The notes under the pieces: model-generated
What the model saw: the letters and a program-made list of their open reading frames with translations, nothing else
What the model was told of the DNA's origin: nothing
The model's database searches: none
Program-made: the position numbers and the translations under genes
NCBI GenBank assembly: GCA_003520025.1
Contig: DOVP01000275.1
Span: forward strand, 1,970 to 8,627
DNA length: 6,658 bases
Reading direction: 5' to 3'
Source of the DNA: Phycisphaerales bacterium
GTDB taxonomy: Bacteria > Planctomycetota > Phycisphaerae > Phycisphaerales > SM1A02
Part shown: piece by piece, positions 1 through 5,539 of the stretch
Position numbering within the stretch: position 1 is the first letter of the stretch
Layout: every line of letters starts with the position of its first letter

Positions 1-107
1 AGTATCTCCGGGATGGCCTTGACCTGAATTGGGGTGGCGGTTTCGTAGCCTTCTGCGGTGACCGCCCGAACAATCGGCTCGGAGAGCCGCAGTTCTGAGA
101 ATCTCAT
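1..107 (-). CDS. DEAD-box ATP-dependent RNA helicase, N-terminal fragment (RhlE-like)
   Basis: The reverse strand from an ATG at 105-107 reads M-R-F-S-E-L-R-L-S-E-P-I-V-R-A-V, then E-G-Y-E-T-A-T-P-I-Q-V-K-A-I-P-E-I, and continues off the left edge. This is the Q motif that opens DEAD-box helicases: an early Phe (F3), the G-Y pair (20-21), T-P-I-Q with the adenine-contacting Gln at 28, and A-I-P. Such enzymes use ATP to unwind short RNA duplexes in ribosome assembly, mRNA decay or cold adaptation. The very short N-terminus before the Q motif is typical of the RhlE/CsdA/DeaD-like bacterial group, but the subfamily cannot be fixed from 35 residues. The helicase core lies outside the window. No strong Shine-Dalgarno is visible (a weak GGA lies upstream). 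The family is secure; the exact gene name is not. Confidence 0.88.
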   Translation of the reverse strand, partial: MRFSELRLSEPIVRAVTAEGYETATPIQVKAIPEI

Positions 108-135
108 AATCGTGTTGTCTTTGTCCGGAGAATCG

Positions 136-186
136 AAGGGCTTCCGGTGCCCTTGTGACCGTGTGCGTCGGACACGGGCTGTGTCC
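136..186 (-). promoter_or_regulatory. Structured 5' leader of the helicase gene, alternative hairpins
   Basis: Between the helicase start (107) and the hydrolase stop (294) lie 186 bp without a gene. Three perfect 6-bp inverted repeats crowd together there: GGACAC (170-175) with GTGTCC (181-186); CCGTGT (159-164) with ACACGG (172-177); and AAGGGC (136-141) with GCCCTT (149-154). The first two share bases 172-175, so they are mutually exclusive. The shape resembles a switchable leader, and long structured leaders are known for some cold-inducible RNA helicase genes. No T-tract follows any stem, so a classic attenuator is not demonstrated. A possible -35 (CTGACA, complement of 214-219) has no convincing -10 partner. 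Confidence 0.35.
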
Positions 187-285
187 TGATAAATCGACCG
201 GTCCTTCACGGGTTGTCAGACGGATCCTTCCGCCGAGTCCCGGAGTCTAGCGGAAACAGGTTCCAAAGTCCATGGGAAACCCTGT

Positions 286-302
286 GCGGGTTCTCAACCC
301 GC
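286..302 (-). terminator. Small hairpin overlapping the hydrolase stop codon
   Basis: GCGGGTT (286-292) and AACCCGC (296-302) form a perfect 7-bp stem with a 3-nt loop, and the hydrolase TGA (294-296) sits at its centre. There is no T-tract downstream on the minus strand, so intrinsic termination would be weak. It may instead stabilise the mRNA 3' end or be incidental. Read with a 5-bp stem it superficially resembles a tRNA T-arm, but no tRNA body accompanies it. Confidence 0.3.
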
Positions 303-2057
303 CTTGAGTGGTCGCGTGACCGGCCTGGCCTCACCAAGAAAGCGGACCGCGATCCAATCGGCGATAAAGTCGAGCACCTCTTCGGAAATCGTTTCCTCGA
401 TCTGACCATATTCGGACACGAGACCGGTTTCGCTGTGCTGAAAGAGATGGTTCAGCCCCGGGAAGGCGCGAACGGTCCAGTCGGGATTGCCGCCCTTCTT
501 CAGGGCCGCCGCGATGGCGTCAAGGTTCTGCTTAACCGGTACCTGTAGATCGAGTTCGCCATTGATTGCGAGTACTGGGCACGTCACTTTGGCGAGGATG
601 GGCGAGGGGTCATGTCGGACGAAAGTGCGCATCCAAGGCGAGGTCAGTTGAGCGAGCGCCTGTTCCATGCCGGTACGTTGTTCTTCCTCCGATGCTTTGG
701 CGAACTCCGGGTCGGCTTTGATGATTGCGCGAAGTTGGATCTCGGCTTCATCCGAACTCAAGGACTCATTGAGTACGACATCGAAGAGTGCCCGCTGGGT
801 ACGGCGACTTGCTGCGATTTCTTCCTCGTCCGAGCCCATCGCCCGCATGAGGAGTTCACTCTGAGAAGTGAGGAGCACATCGCCACGAACGCCGGTGCCT
901 GCCATCAGCACGATGAAGGCGACATTTGCGTCTCGCTCGGCCACGATGGGCGCAATGATGCCGCCCTCGCTGTGGCCGATGAGGCCAACAGGGCCGATGT
1001 CTGGACGCTTGGCGAGAAAGGCGATGCCAGCTTCGACATCACCAGCAAAATCAAAGGAGGTGGCGGTGCCTGGTGCTGGCCCTGCAGACGAGCCGCCAAT
1101 GCCGCGATCGTCTACGCGGAGTACCGCGATACCGCGGCGGGTGAGGTGGTCCGCAATGACCCAGAACGGCTTGTGCTGAAAGATCTCCTCGTTGCGGTCC
1201 TGGCCACCTGAGCCGGTGATCAGGATTGCGGCGGGGAACGGACCGGCACCCTCCGGAGTGGTCAAGGTTCCCGCGAGCGTGACATCGCCAGGCTCGTTGC
1301 GGTAGGTGACCTCTTCCACTTGGTAGGGGAACGGCGGTGTTGGCTCCTGCGGGCGATGCGCGGTGGTTGGTTTCTCGACTCGACTCAGCGACAATTCAAA
1401 GGGGGCGCCACCCTGCGTGAATGTGCCCGTAAGCGTGTCATTGGATGGTGAGAGCGCCGCGTCGAAGGACGCGGCGATCGAGCCGATCAGGATGCGAACC
1501 GTTCGGTCGGATACCCAGTCAACGCGGCCAATCGGAATCTGCTCAGGCGACTGATCCGGGCTGACCATGTAGCCAGCGACGGTGGTGGGGGAGTTGCGTT
1601 GGACTCCGATCACAAGCCGCAACTGAACGGCCCCGACATCGAGCGTGCCTTCCCAGATGCCGATCAACTCGCGGGCGAGCGTGGAAGGAATCGGGGGCGG
1701 AGTTGGCATCCGTGAGCAGTTCAGTGGGAGGCTGCCGCCCCGCTGTGTCCATGTGCCACGAAGTTCCTGATTGCCATCTTCAAGTCTTGCGGTCCATGTT
1801 CCCTTGGTGACATCGCATTCGACGATGAGTTCACCTTCGTCGAACTGCACGCTGCTTAGCGGGATGCCGAAGGAATGCTGCGAGGGTGTGTCGATGGAGC
1901 CTGTCCATGTATTCGGGCCAGTGGGCGTGATGTGGACGAGCACTTCAATTCCGCCGCCGGGCGTTGTAATACTGCCCTTCCAGACACCTGCAATGGGATC
2001 CGGATTGGTGGGGCCAGCGAGGAGCATCGACAGGAGCGTCGCGATGAGATGCGTCAT
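294..2057 (-). CDS. Exported alpha/beta hydrolase with two N-terminal lipocalin-like beta domains
   Basis: This 587-residue protein is read from the ATG at 2057. An in-frame ATG at 2120 would add 21 residues, but it would extend past the start of the divergent gene and bury the hydrophobic leader (residues 2-15, THLIATLLSMLLAG), which looks like a signal peptide without a lipoprotein Cys. Residues about 21-116 and 130-227 are two similar beta-rich domains, each opening with G-V/I-W-x-G and closing with L-x-G-T-(W/F)-T-Q-x-G and S-R. The catalytic domain follows (about 245-580): oxyanion-region ITGSGGQDRNE near 280-290, nucleophile elbow G-H-S-E-G-G with Ser363, acid in NGELD (Asp503) and His537 in FPGLNH. 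The triad is complete, so an active esterase, peptidase or acyl hydrolase of the serine aminopeptidase S33/COG1073 type is likely; the substrate is unknown. It probably acts outside the cytoplasm. The start lacks a directly placed Shine-Dalgarno, and a coupled mini-ORF precedes it. Confidence 0.88.
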   Translation of the reverse strand: MTHLIATLLSMLLAGPTNPDPIAGVWKGSITTPGGGIEVLVHITPTGPNTWTGSIDTPSQHSFGIPLSSVQFDEGELIVECDVTKGTWTARLEDGNQELRGTWTQRGGSLPLNCSRMPTPPPIPSTLARELIGIWEGTLDVGAVQLRLVIGVQRNSPTTVAGYMVSPDQSPEQIPIGRVDWVSDRTVRILIGSIAASFDAALSPSNDTLTGTFTQGGAPFELSLSRVEKPTTAHRPQEPTPPFPYQVEEVTYRNEPGDVTLAGTLTTPEGAGPFPAAILITGSGGQDRNEEIFQHKPFWVIADHLTRRGIAVLRVDDRGIGGSSAGPAPGTATSFDFAGDVEAGIAFLAKRPDIGPVGLIGHSEGGIIAPIVAERDANVAFIVLMAGTGVRGDVLLTSQSELLMRAMGSDEEEIAASRRTQRALFDVVLNESLSSDEAEIQLRAIIKADPEFAKASEEEQRTGMEQALAQLTSPWMRTFVRHDPSPILAKVTCPVLAINGELDLQVPVKQNLDAIAAALKKGGNPDWTVRAFPGLNHLFQHSETGLVSEYGQIEETISEEVLDFIADWIAVRFLGEARPVTRPLKAG

Positions 2058-2091
2058 GCCGGCGATGGTATCACTGGCGGTTGCTCCTCCT
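2054..2091 (-). promoter_or_regulatory. Shine-Dalgarno and 6-codon leader ORF coupled to the hydrolase start
   Basis: On the minus strand a strong AGGAGGAG (complement of 2084-2091) lies 9 nt before a GTG at 2074. That GTG opens a 6-codon reading frame, M-I-P-S-P-A, whose TGA (2056-2054) overlaps the hydrolase ATG as ATGA. The ribosome site is about 26 nt from the hydrolase start, too far to serve it directly, and no in-frame start codon lies closer. Translational coupling through this mini-ORF would explain the arrangement. The alternative is that the mRNA begins at or near the ATG and the Shine-Dalgarno is accidental. Confidence 0.35.
2060..2072 (-). repeat. 13-bp shared element, copy 1 (upstream of hydrolase)
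   Basis: Read on the minus strand as GATACCATCGCCG, this sequence is repeated exactly at 3849-3861, in the same orientation and also upstream of a minus-strand gene. Within it TACCAT (2070-2065) fits a weak -10 pattern (TAnnnT) and stands 7 nt before the hydrolase ATG, which would give a leaderless or almost leaderless transcript. No matching -35 is evident. Confidence 0.3.
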
Positions 2092-2113
2092 GTTTGTTGG
2101 TAGGATTCGGGCC

Positions 2114-2293
2114 ATGCCACTGGTTCGTCATGCCAACAATCGGGTCATTGCGGGGGTCTGCGGTGGTATCGCTGACTTCCTCGGGTGGGATCCCACGTTG
2201 GTCCGGATTCTCTGGCTCGTTCTGGTGCTCGTCGCGGGTACCGGGCTGCTTGCCTATCTGATCTTGTGGATTTGCATGCCGTTGGTGCCGTGA
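2114..2293 (+). CDS. PspC-domain small membrane protein
   Basis: This 59-residue protein is read from the ATG at 2114, which is preceded by AGGA (2102-2105) with 8-nt spacing; a longer frame from 2081 would lack that site. The core N-R-V-I-A-G-V-C-G-G-I-A-D-F-L-G-W-D-P-T-L-V-R (residues 9-31, with A13-G-V-C-G-G-I-A20) is the PspC signature. One hydrophobic helix follows (about 32-55), ending in W-I-C-M-P as usual for the domain. The whole protein is just one domain, the normal length for stand-alone PspC proteins. In enterobacteria PspC senses inner-membrane stress with PspB and PspA; stand-alone copies elsewhere have no fixed role, so a membrane-stress function is inference. Its stop codon overlaps the next start (TGATG), and it diverges from the hydrolase over only 56 bp. 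Confidence 0.9.
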   Translation: MPLVRHANNRVIAGVCGGIADFLGWDPTLVRILWLVLVLVAGTGLLAYLILWICMPLVP

Positions 2294-2670
2294 TGCGGAC
2301 AGCAAGCCTGCTGCGGTGGGCCGGAAGGCTCATCGGGAGTGGTTACTTCCTATTTTTCATGTTCATGCTGCTCGGCCACGTGTTTGGCGACGAGCCGGTT
2401 TCCGAGCGTCCGCTCAGCCAAGTTGAGGTCGCGATGTTCGTGATGATCGGCATCTCCCAACTCGGCGTGCTGCTGTGTTGGTGGAAGCCGCTGTTCGGCG
2501 GTTCCGTGATGCTGATTGGATGGGCGGGCTTGATCTGTCTGGATTGGTCGCTGATCTGGAATCTATTCTTCGCCCTGCCAGCGATCGCGGGCATCCTGCT
2601 GATCGTGGCCGCGTGGCGAGAACGATTCAGTCGTGGGCGGGTGGCTCTGGAGCCAGCGTCCCTCGAATGA
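2293..2670 (+). CDS. Small four-helix membrane protein, coupled to PspC gene
   Basis: The ATG at 2293-2295 shares its A with the TGA of the PspC gene, and no separate Shine-Dalgarno is visible, so translation is probably coupled. The 125-residue product begins MRTASLLRWAGRLIGSG and has four hydrophobic stretches at about 13-31, 46-63, 69-84 and 89-107, then a basic cytoplasmic-type tail (WRERFSRGR). A short acidic loop (GDEPVSERPLS) separates helices 1 and 2. The pattern (RW-x-GR near the start, WWKP before helix 3, LPAIAGILL in helix 4) resembles small unnamed four-helix families common in environmental bacteria; I recall DUF7670-like proteins with this layout but cannot confirm membership. 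A longer in-frame reading from 2185 is rejected because it would run through the PspC gene. Its last 44 bp overlap the convergent membrane-protein gene. Confidence 0.82.
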   Translation: MRTASLLRWAGRLIGSGYFLFFMFMLLGHVFGDEPVSERPLSQVEVAMFVMIGISQLGVLLCWWKPLFGGSVMLIGWAGLICLDWSLIWNLFFALPAIAGILLIVAAWRERFSRGRVALEPASLE

Positions 2671-3802
2671 GACCGGGCCACCAGATTTCCCGCTCGTCCT
2701 GCCCGTCGATCGTCAATCGCAGCAACAAGTAGGCTCGCGTGGATGCTGCCATGACATAGGCGATGGCCCATCCGGCAATGGCCCACTGCACGAGTCCCTC
2801 CCAGAACGCGATGAGACCACCGGCCCACTCGACCGACCAAGGGGCATCGGCGGCATCTGAACCAATCATGGCTGCTTCGGCGATCTCGAAGGTGGGGGTG
2901 TAGACCCACGCCCCGACCAGCGATTCGGTGATGGCCATGGTGAGATAGCCCACGCCGCCGACCAGCAGCAATCCAAGTGCCAGACCGAGCAGTATCGTGA
3001 AGAGATAGAGCATCCACGTAAGTGGTTTGGCCATGACGTAGGCAACCGCCCGGTGCATCGCGTCTGGCCCATCGCAATTTTCACTCGCGACTGCGGGCAG
3101 CAGCAGCGGGCACGCCACGGCGAAGCCGAGCAGCAACAGCGTCACACCAAGTCCAACCAGCAGAGCGATGCCGTATCCGATTCCGCCGAGCAGGTTGAGG
3201 ATGGGAAGATTGAAGAGCACCAGGCCAAAGATCATCAGCCCAATGGCAAGTACTGCGATCAACACGAATGGGACGAGCAGGGCTCCGAAAAACGCCGGCC
3301 ATCGCGATAGGCTCATCGCCATCGCGGGGTTGATGGGTGCCGGATCATCAGAGGCAATTTGCACGGCTTCCAAGCGGCACAGCAGTCCGCCGCCGAAGGC
3401 GAGTGCTGCTGCGGTCCAGACGCCGAAGAGCACGACGAACCAAGTGTGTCCGTCATTCCACAGGCGAGTTGGTGTTCCCCAGAGCAGATCGCGGCTGGCG
3501 TTCAGGAACGCGCTTGGATCGAATTCCAAGGTGGCATTCATCAAGTTGCCACCGGATTGACCGATCCACTGCATCGTGTTGTCGAAGGGTTTCGAGATCG
3601 AACTGATCTGTGTGGCATCGCCATCAAACACGATCGCATCCCAGACTCGCCCGCCTCCAACGAGCAGCGCCAGTGTGAACATCGCGATGCCGATGCGGCT
3701 TGGGCTGATGGATGAGCCAATCGCTTTGAGCAGCGAACCGAATCGAAAGACACGGCCGAACTGAATGTCGTTGATGGAGGTCGCTGGAGGTCGCTCGCAC
3801 AT
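2627..3802 (-). CDS. Conserved multi-pass membrane protein of unknown function (six predicted helices)
   Basis: This 391-residue protein starts at the ATG at 3802, preceded by GGGAG (complement of 3810-3814) with 7-nt spacing. Further in-frame starts up to 3892 would run into the upstream hairpin. Predicted membrane segments are near residues 37-52, 120-143, 168-196, 204-233, 262-295 and 328-355. A roughly 65-residue non-membrane loop with a WDAIVFDG start follows helix 1. Recognisable stretches are the R-F-x-x-L-L-K-A-I near 20, TPTRLWNDGHTWFVVLFGVW (110-129), C-R-L-E-A-V-Q-I-A (142-150), a central PLLLPAVASENCDGPDAMHRA (232-252) and a late STRAYLLLR (354-362). I associate this layout with a family of uncharacterised planctomycete membrane proteins. 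No catalytic motif is seen; a scaffold, transporter-like or envelope role would be guesswork. It is apparently monocistronic and convergent with the PspC pair. Confidence 0.87.
   Translation of the reverse strand: MCERPPATSINDIQFGRVFRFGSLLKAIGSSISPSRIGIAMFTLALLVGGGRVWDAIVFDGDATQISSISKPFDNTMQWIGQSGGNLMNATLEFDPSAFLNASRDLLWGTPTRLWNDGHTWFVVLFGVWTAAALAFGGGLLCRLEAVQIASDDPAPINPAMAMSLSRWPAFFGALLVPFVLIAVLAIGLMIFGLVLFNLPILNLLGGIGYGIALLVGLGVTLLLLGFAVACPLLLPAVASENCDGPDAMHRAVAYVMAKPLTWMLYLFTILLGLALGLLLVGGVGYLTMAITESLVGAWVYTPTFEIAEAAMIGSDAADAPWSVEWAGGLIAFWEGLVQWAIAGWAIAYVMAASTRAYLLLRLTIDGQDEREIWWPGLIRGTLAPEPPAHD
3776..3795. repeat. 10-bp tandem duplication inside the start of the membrane-protein gene
   Basis: GGAGGTCGCT occurs twice in immediate succession (3776-3785 and 3786-3795), starting five bases inside the 391-residue protein's coding sequence. 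On the coding strand it encodes the E-R-P-P-A-T-S-I stretch. Because the unit is not a multiple of three, gain or loss of one copy would shift the frame. Confidence 0.6.
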
Positions 3803-3809
3803 GGGTTGG

Positions 3810-3814
3810 CTCCC
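3810..3814 (-). promoter_or_regulatory. Ribosome binding site that fixes the membrane-protein start
   Basis: GGGAG on the minus strand, with 7 nt to the ATG at 3802. It is the best-placed Shine-Dalgarno for any candidate start of this gene and argues against the longer in-frame reading from 3892. Confidence 0.6.
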
Positions 3815-3848
3815 GGGGCGGCGATGGAGTGGTGGCCGCCCGTCACGG

Positions 3849-3861
3849 CGGCGATGGTATC
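3849..3861 (-). repeat. 13-bp shared element, copy 2 (upstream of membrane-protein gene)
   Basis: Exact copy of the 2060-2072 sequence in the same orientation, 46 nt upstream of the ATG at 3802. If its TACCAT served as a -10, transcription would start near 3846 and leave a leader of about 40 nt that still contains the Shine-Dalgarno. The shorter GGCGGCGATGG part recurs at 3817-3827 and 3847-3857. Confidence 0.3.
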
Positions 3862-3876
3862 CCATTGGGGATGCAG

Positions 3877-3910
3877 CGAGGGCCGCGTTCAATGGAGAAC
3901 GCGGCCCTCG
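3877..3910 (-). terminator. Strong 14-bp perfect hairpin after the 189-residue hypothetical gene
   Basis: CGAGGGCCGCGTTC (3877-3890) and GAACGCGGCCCTCG (3897-3910) pair perfectly across a 6-nt loop (AATGGA). It begins 24 bp beyond the stop of the minus-strand gene ending at 3934 and lies before the next minus-strand gene. Position and stability suggest a transcription terminator or mRNA 3'-end stabiliser. No T-tract follows on either strand, so it is not a canonical intrinsic terminator. Confidence 0.6.
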
Positions 3911-3933
3911 AGTGGTTCAGAATCGAGAGCGGA

Positions 3934-4503
3934 TCAGTCGTCGTCCTCTTCCTCGGCCTCGATGCCTGCTTGCAGGATCGATTGGGTCCGAAGCACCGTT
4001 TGGCTGTCACCGCGGAGGTGGTAGGTCTGCACGTGGACCTGATCGTTGTACCGCTGGAATTCGATGAGCGATAGGTTTGGATGCGAGCCCTCGTTGGTCC
4101 AGTTGGTCACCAAGCAGGTCGGATCTTCGCCATGCTCAACCATCTCGCGGTGGGTGCTGAGATAGAGGTGCTCAGAGAGGGTTTCGGTCTGAATCGAGGT
4201 CACGAAGGAGATGCGATCGCCGAAGACTTCTTCGTAGTCCCGCTCACCTGAGCAGGGCATGGAGGTGACCAAGCCTCGCTCAGGTAGCCCACTGGAGTCG
4301 CTGGTCACGACTTCACACAGTGTGGTCGTGGCATGCTCAAACCGCAGCACGTGCCCGCCGCGGAAGACCCACGCTTCGAACTCGAAGTCGGCGTGGGCGG
4401 TTTGGCGTCGACCGGTGATATTGAAGAACTCTGGGTGTACCGGTCCTCGGTACAGCAGCATGTTGTATGCCTGAAGTTCAGTGGTCTGTGGTTGCGGTGT
4501 CAT
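3934..4503 (-). CDS. Conserved hypothetical protein with acidic C-terminal tail (possibly DUF2617-type)
   Basis: The 189-residue product is read from the ATG at 4503; a GTG at 4521 would add six residues, and neither has a strong Shine-Dalgarno. There is no signal peptide or membrane segment, so it is probably cytoplasmic. Visible landmarks are Y-R-G-P-V-H-P-E-F-F-N-I (18-29), A-W-V-F-R-G-G-H-V-L-R-F-E (44-56), T-T-L-C-E-V-V (60-66), L-P-E-R-G (73-77), E-H-L-Y-L-S-T-H-R-E-M (111-121), T-Y-H-L-R (160-164) and L-R-T-Q-S-I (171-176). The order 'HPE(F/L)F ... GHVL ... TE-V ... H-E ... (K/R)TQS(L/I)' matches my recollection of planctomycete proteins, often labelled DUF2617, whose function is unknown; this link is from memory. 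The last eight residues are all acidic (E-A-E-E-E-D-D-D apart from one Ala). The gene diverges from the glycosylase and ends before a strong hairpin. Confidence 0.8.
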   Translation of the reverse strand: MTPQPQTTELQAYNMLLYRGPVHPEFFNITGRRQTAHADFEFEAWVFRGGHVLRFEHATTTLCEVVTSDSSGLPERGLVTSMPCSGERDYEEVFGDRISFVTSIQTETLSEHLYLSTHREMVEHGEDPTCLVTNWTNEGSHPNLSLIEFQRYNDQVHVQTYHLRGDSQTVLRTQSILQAGIEAEEEDDD

Positions 4504-4708
4504 GTGTTGAATCCATTCCACTCATGGAGGGGTCCGCGGTTGATTGTGGGCTACGCTGCCCCGCTATCCAGCCCCGGAGAAGGCCTTTTTGCATCCAGCA
4601 CCTATTGTTGCCGACTTCTTTGAATTAGCAACCCCAGAAATCCAAACACCGGCAATATCATGGGGGCAAGCCCGCTTTGGAGGCTGGAAACTGGTGGAGG
4701 ACCGACGG
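4504..4708. other. Divergent intergenic region between hypothetical gene and glycosylase gene
   Basis: These 205 bp should carry the promoters of both flanking genes. A TTGATT at 4540-4545 and TATCCA at 4565-4570 (19-bp spacing, plus strand) are a weak promoter candidate for the glycosylase. The plus frame stays open from a TTG at 4544, but its translation in this stretch shows no family resemblance and is best read as untranslated leader. Nothing else stands out. Confidence 0.3.
4696..4700 (+). promoter_or_regulatory. Ribosome binding site that selects a TTG start for the glycosylase
   Basis: GGAGG at 4696-4700 stands 8 nt before TTG at 4709-4711. It is the only strong Shine-Dalgarno in this stretch, and the protein downstream from the TTG has the length expected for the family. 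Confidence 0.6.
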
Positions 4709-5446
4709 TTGCGAGCGCAGAAAAAACTGCAGAAATCCTTCTCTCCACAGACTCGATTACTGGCCCGGGCCGACGCGGTGGCGGGGGTTCCATGCATGCC
4801 GCGACCATGCGGCGGAGTCGACGCGGCCGCGGCAAGTGCAACCGATGCCGCTGAGAAATTGGCAGCGCTGCAAGCCGAAGTCGAAACGCTCTTTCCAGGC
4901 TGCGAGAGCCTGTCGGCCGCCAAAAACTGCGTATTTGGCGAAGGAAGCGCATCGGCTGAGGTCGTGTTCGTCGGCGAGGCCCCGGGGGCCGAGGAAGATC
5001 GCTTCGGTCGACCATTCGTGGGGCCTGCCGGTCGCAAACTTGATGAGATCATTGCCGCCATGGGCTTCCGCCGCGAGGAGGTCTATATTTGCAACATCCT
5101 CAAGGCCCGTCCGCCTGGAAACCGCAATCCCCTTCCCGATGAGGTCGCCATGTCGCTTCCTTGGCTACAACGGCAGTTGAGCATCATCCAACCTCAGATC
5201 ATCGTGGCACTTGGCGGCCCAGCCGCGAAGACGCTCTTGAACACGGAAACCGGCATTACGCGGTTGCGAGGCCGCATGTCGGCATGGACGGATCCAGAAA
5301 CGGGCCGTGACGTCCTCGTGATGCCAACCTTCCACCCGGCCTATCTGCTGCGAAAATACACCCCCGAGGTCCGTGGGCAGGTGTGGCAGGACATGAAAGC
5401 GGTGCTGGCAGCGATGGTGGAGTCAGATACTGCTCGGGACCGTTGA
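4709..5446 (+). CDS. Uracil-DNA glycosylase, family 4-like, lacking most iron-sulfur cysteines
   Basis: It likely removes uracil from DNA as the first step of base-excision repair, in the cytoplasm. From the TTG at 4709 it has 245 residues: a basic, Gln-rich N-terminal region (about 1-60), then the catalytic fold. Motif A is [10 protein letters not shown] (residues 88-97) followed by G-R-P-F-V-G-P-A-G; next come V-Y-I-C-N-I-L-K (125-132) and R-P-P-G-N-R-N-P (134-141), [10 protein letters not shown] (164-173) and motif [12 protein letters not shown] with His209. This order and the GEAPG start identify family 4 (TIGR00758-type). Family members normally hold a 4Fe-4S cluster with four Cys (C-x2-C, K-C-RPP, C-x-P-x-L). 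Here only Cys65 matches; the other positions are Phe62, Ala133 and Ser149. The cluster is therefore probably absent. A longer reading from TTG 4544 is possible but has no Shine-Dalgarno. It is a lone gene, convergent with dtd. Confidence 0.9.
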   Translation: MRAQKKLQKSFSPQTRLLARADAVAGVPCMPRPCGGVDAAAASATDAAEKLAALQAEVETLFPGCESLSAAKNCVFGEGSASAEVVFVGEAPGAEEDRFGRPFVGPAGRKLDEIIAAMGFRREEVYICNILKARPPGNRNPLPDEVAMSLPWLQRQLSIIQPQIIVALGGPAAKTLLNTETGITRLRGRMSAWTDPETGRDVLVMPTFHPAYLLRKYTPEVRGQVWQDMKAVLAAMVESDTARDR

Positions 5447-5500
5447 GCGGTGCCAACCCTCTGCCGCATACTCCCGGGCGGTACCTGCCCCATCTCCTCC

Positions 5501-5539
5501 AAAAAAAGAGCCCGCCGTTGACCGCCAACGTACAGGCTC
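5501..5539 (-). terminator. Intrinsic terminator of the MEMO-dtd operon
   Basis: On the minus strand GAGCC (complement of 5535-5539) pairs with GGCTC (complement of 5508-5512), enclosing an inner CGTTG/CAACG stem (5516-5520 with 5526-5530), and is followed at once by seven T (complement of 5501-5507). A GC-rich stem plus T-run is a classic Rho-independent terminator. It lies about 90 bp past the dtd stop. On the plus strand no T-run follows, so it serves the minus strand. Confidence 0.75.

Noticed and set aside
284..304. T-arm-like sequence suggesting a tRNA
   Set aside because: The loop is TTCTCAA, not TTCRANY, no acceptor stem or CCA follows, and no D- or anticodon arm is found upstream.
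612..1211. 199-residue plus-strand open frame
   Set aside because: It lies wholly antisense to the hydrolase catalytic domain, whose triad and fold motifs are clear; the plus-strand translation shows no family features.
2343..3077. 244-residue minus-strand open frame
   Set aside because: It is another frame of the 391-residue membrane protein and runs on under the plus-strand four-helix gene; Arg/His-rich shadow composition.
4544..4708. N-terminal extension of the glycosylase from TTG 4544
   Set aside because: No Shine-Dalgarno, no family resemblance in the added 55 residues, and a GGAGG-TTG pair gives a normal-length protein from 4709.
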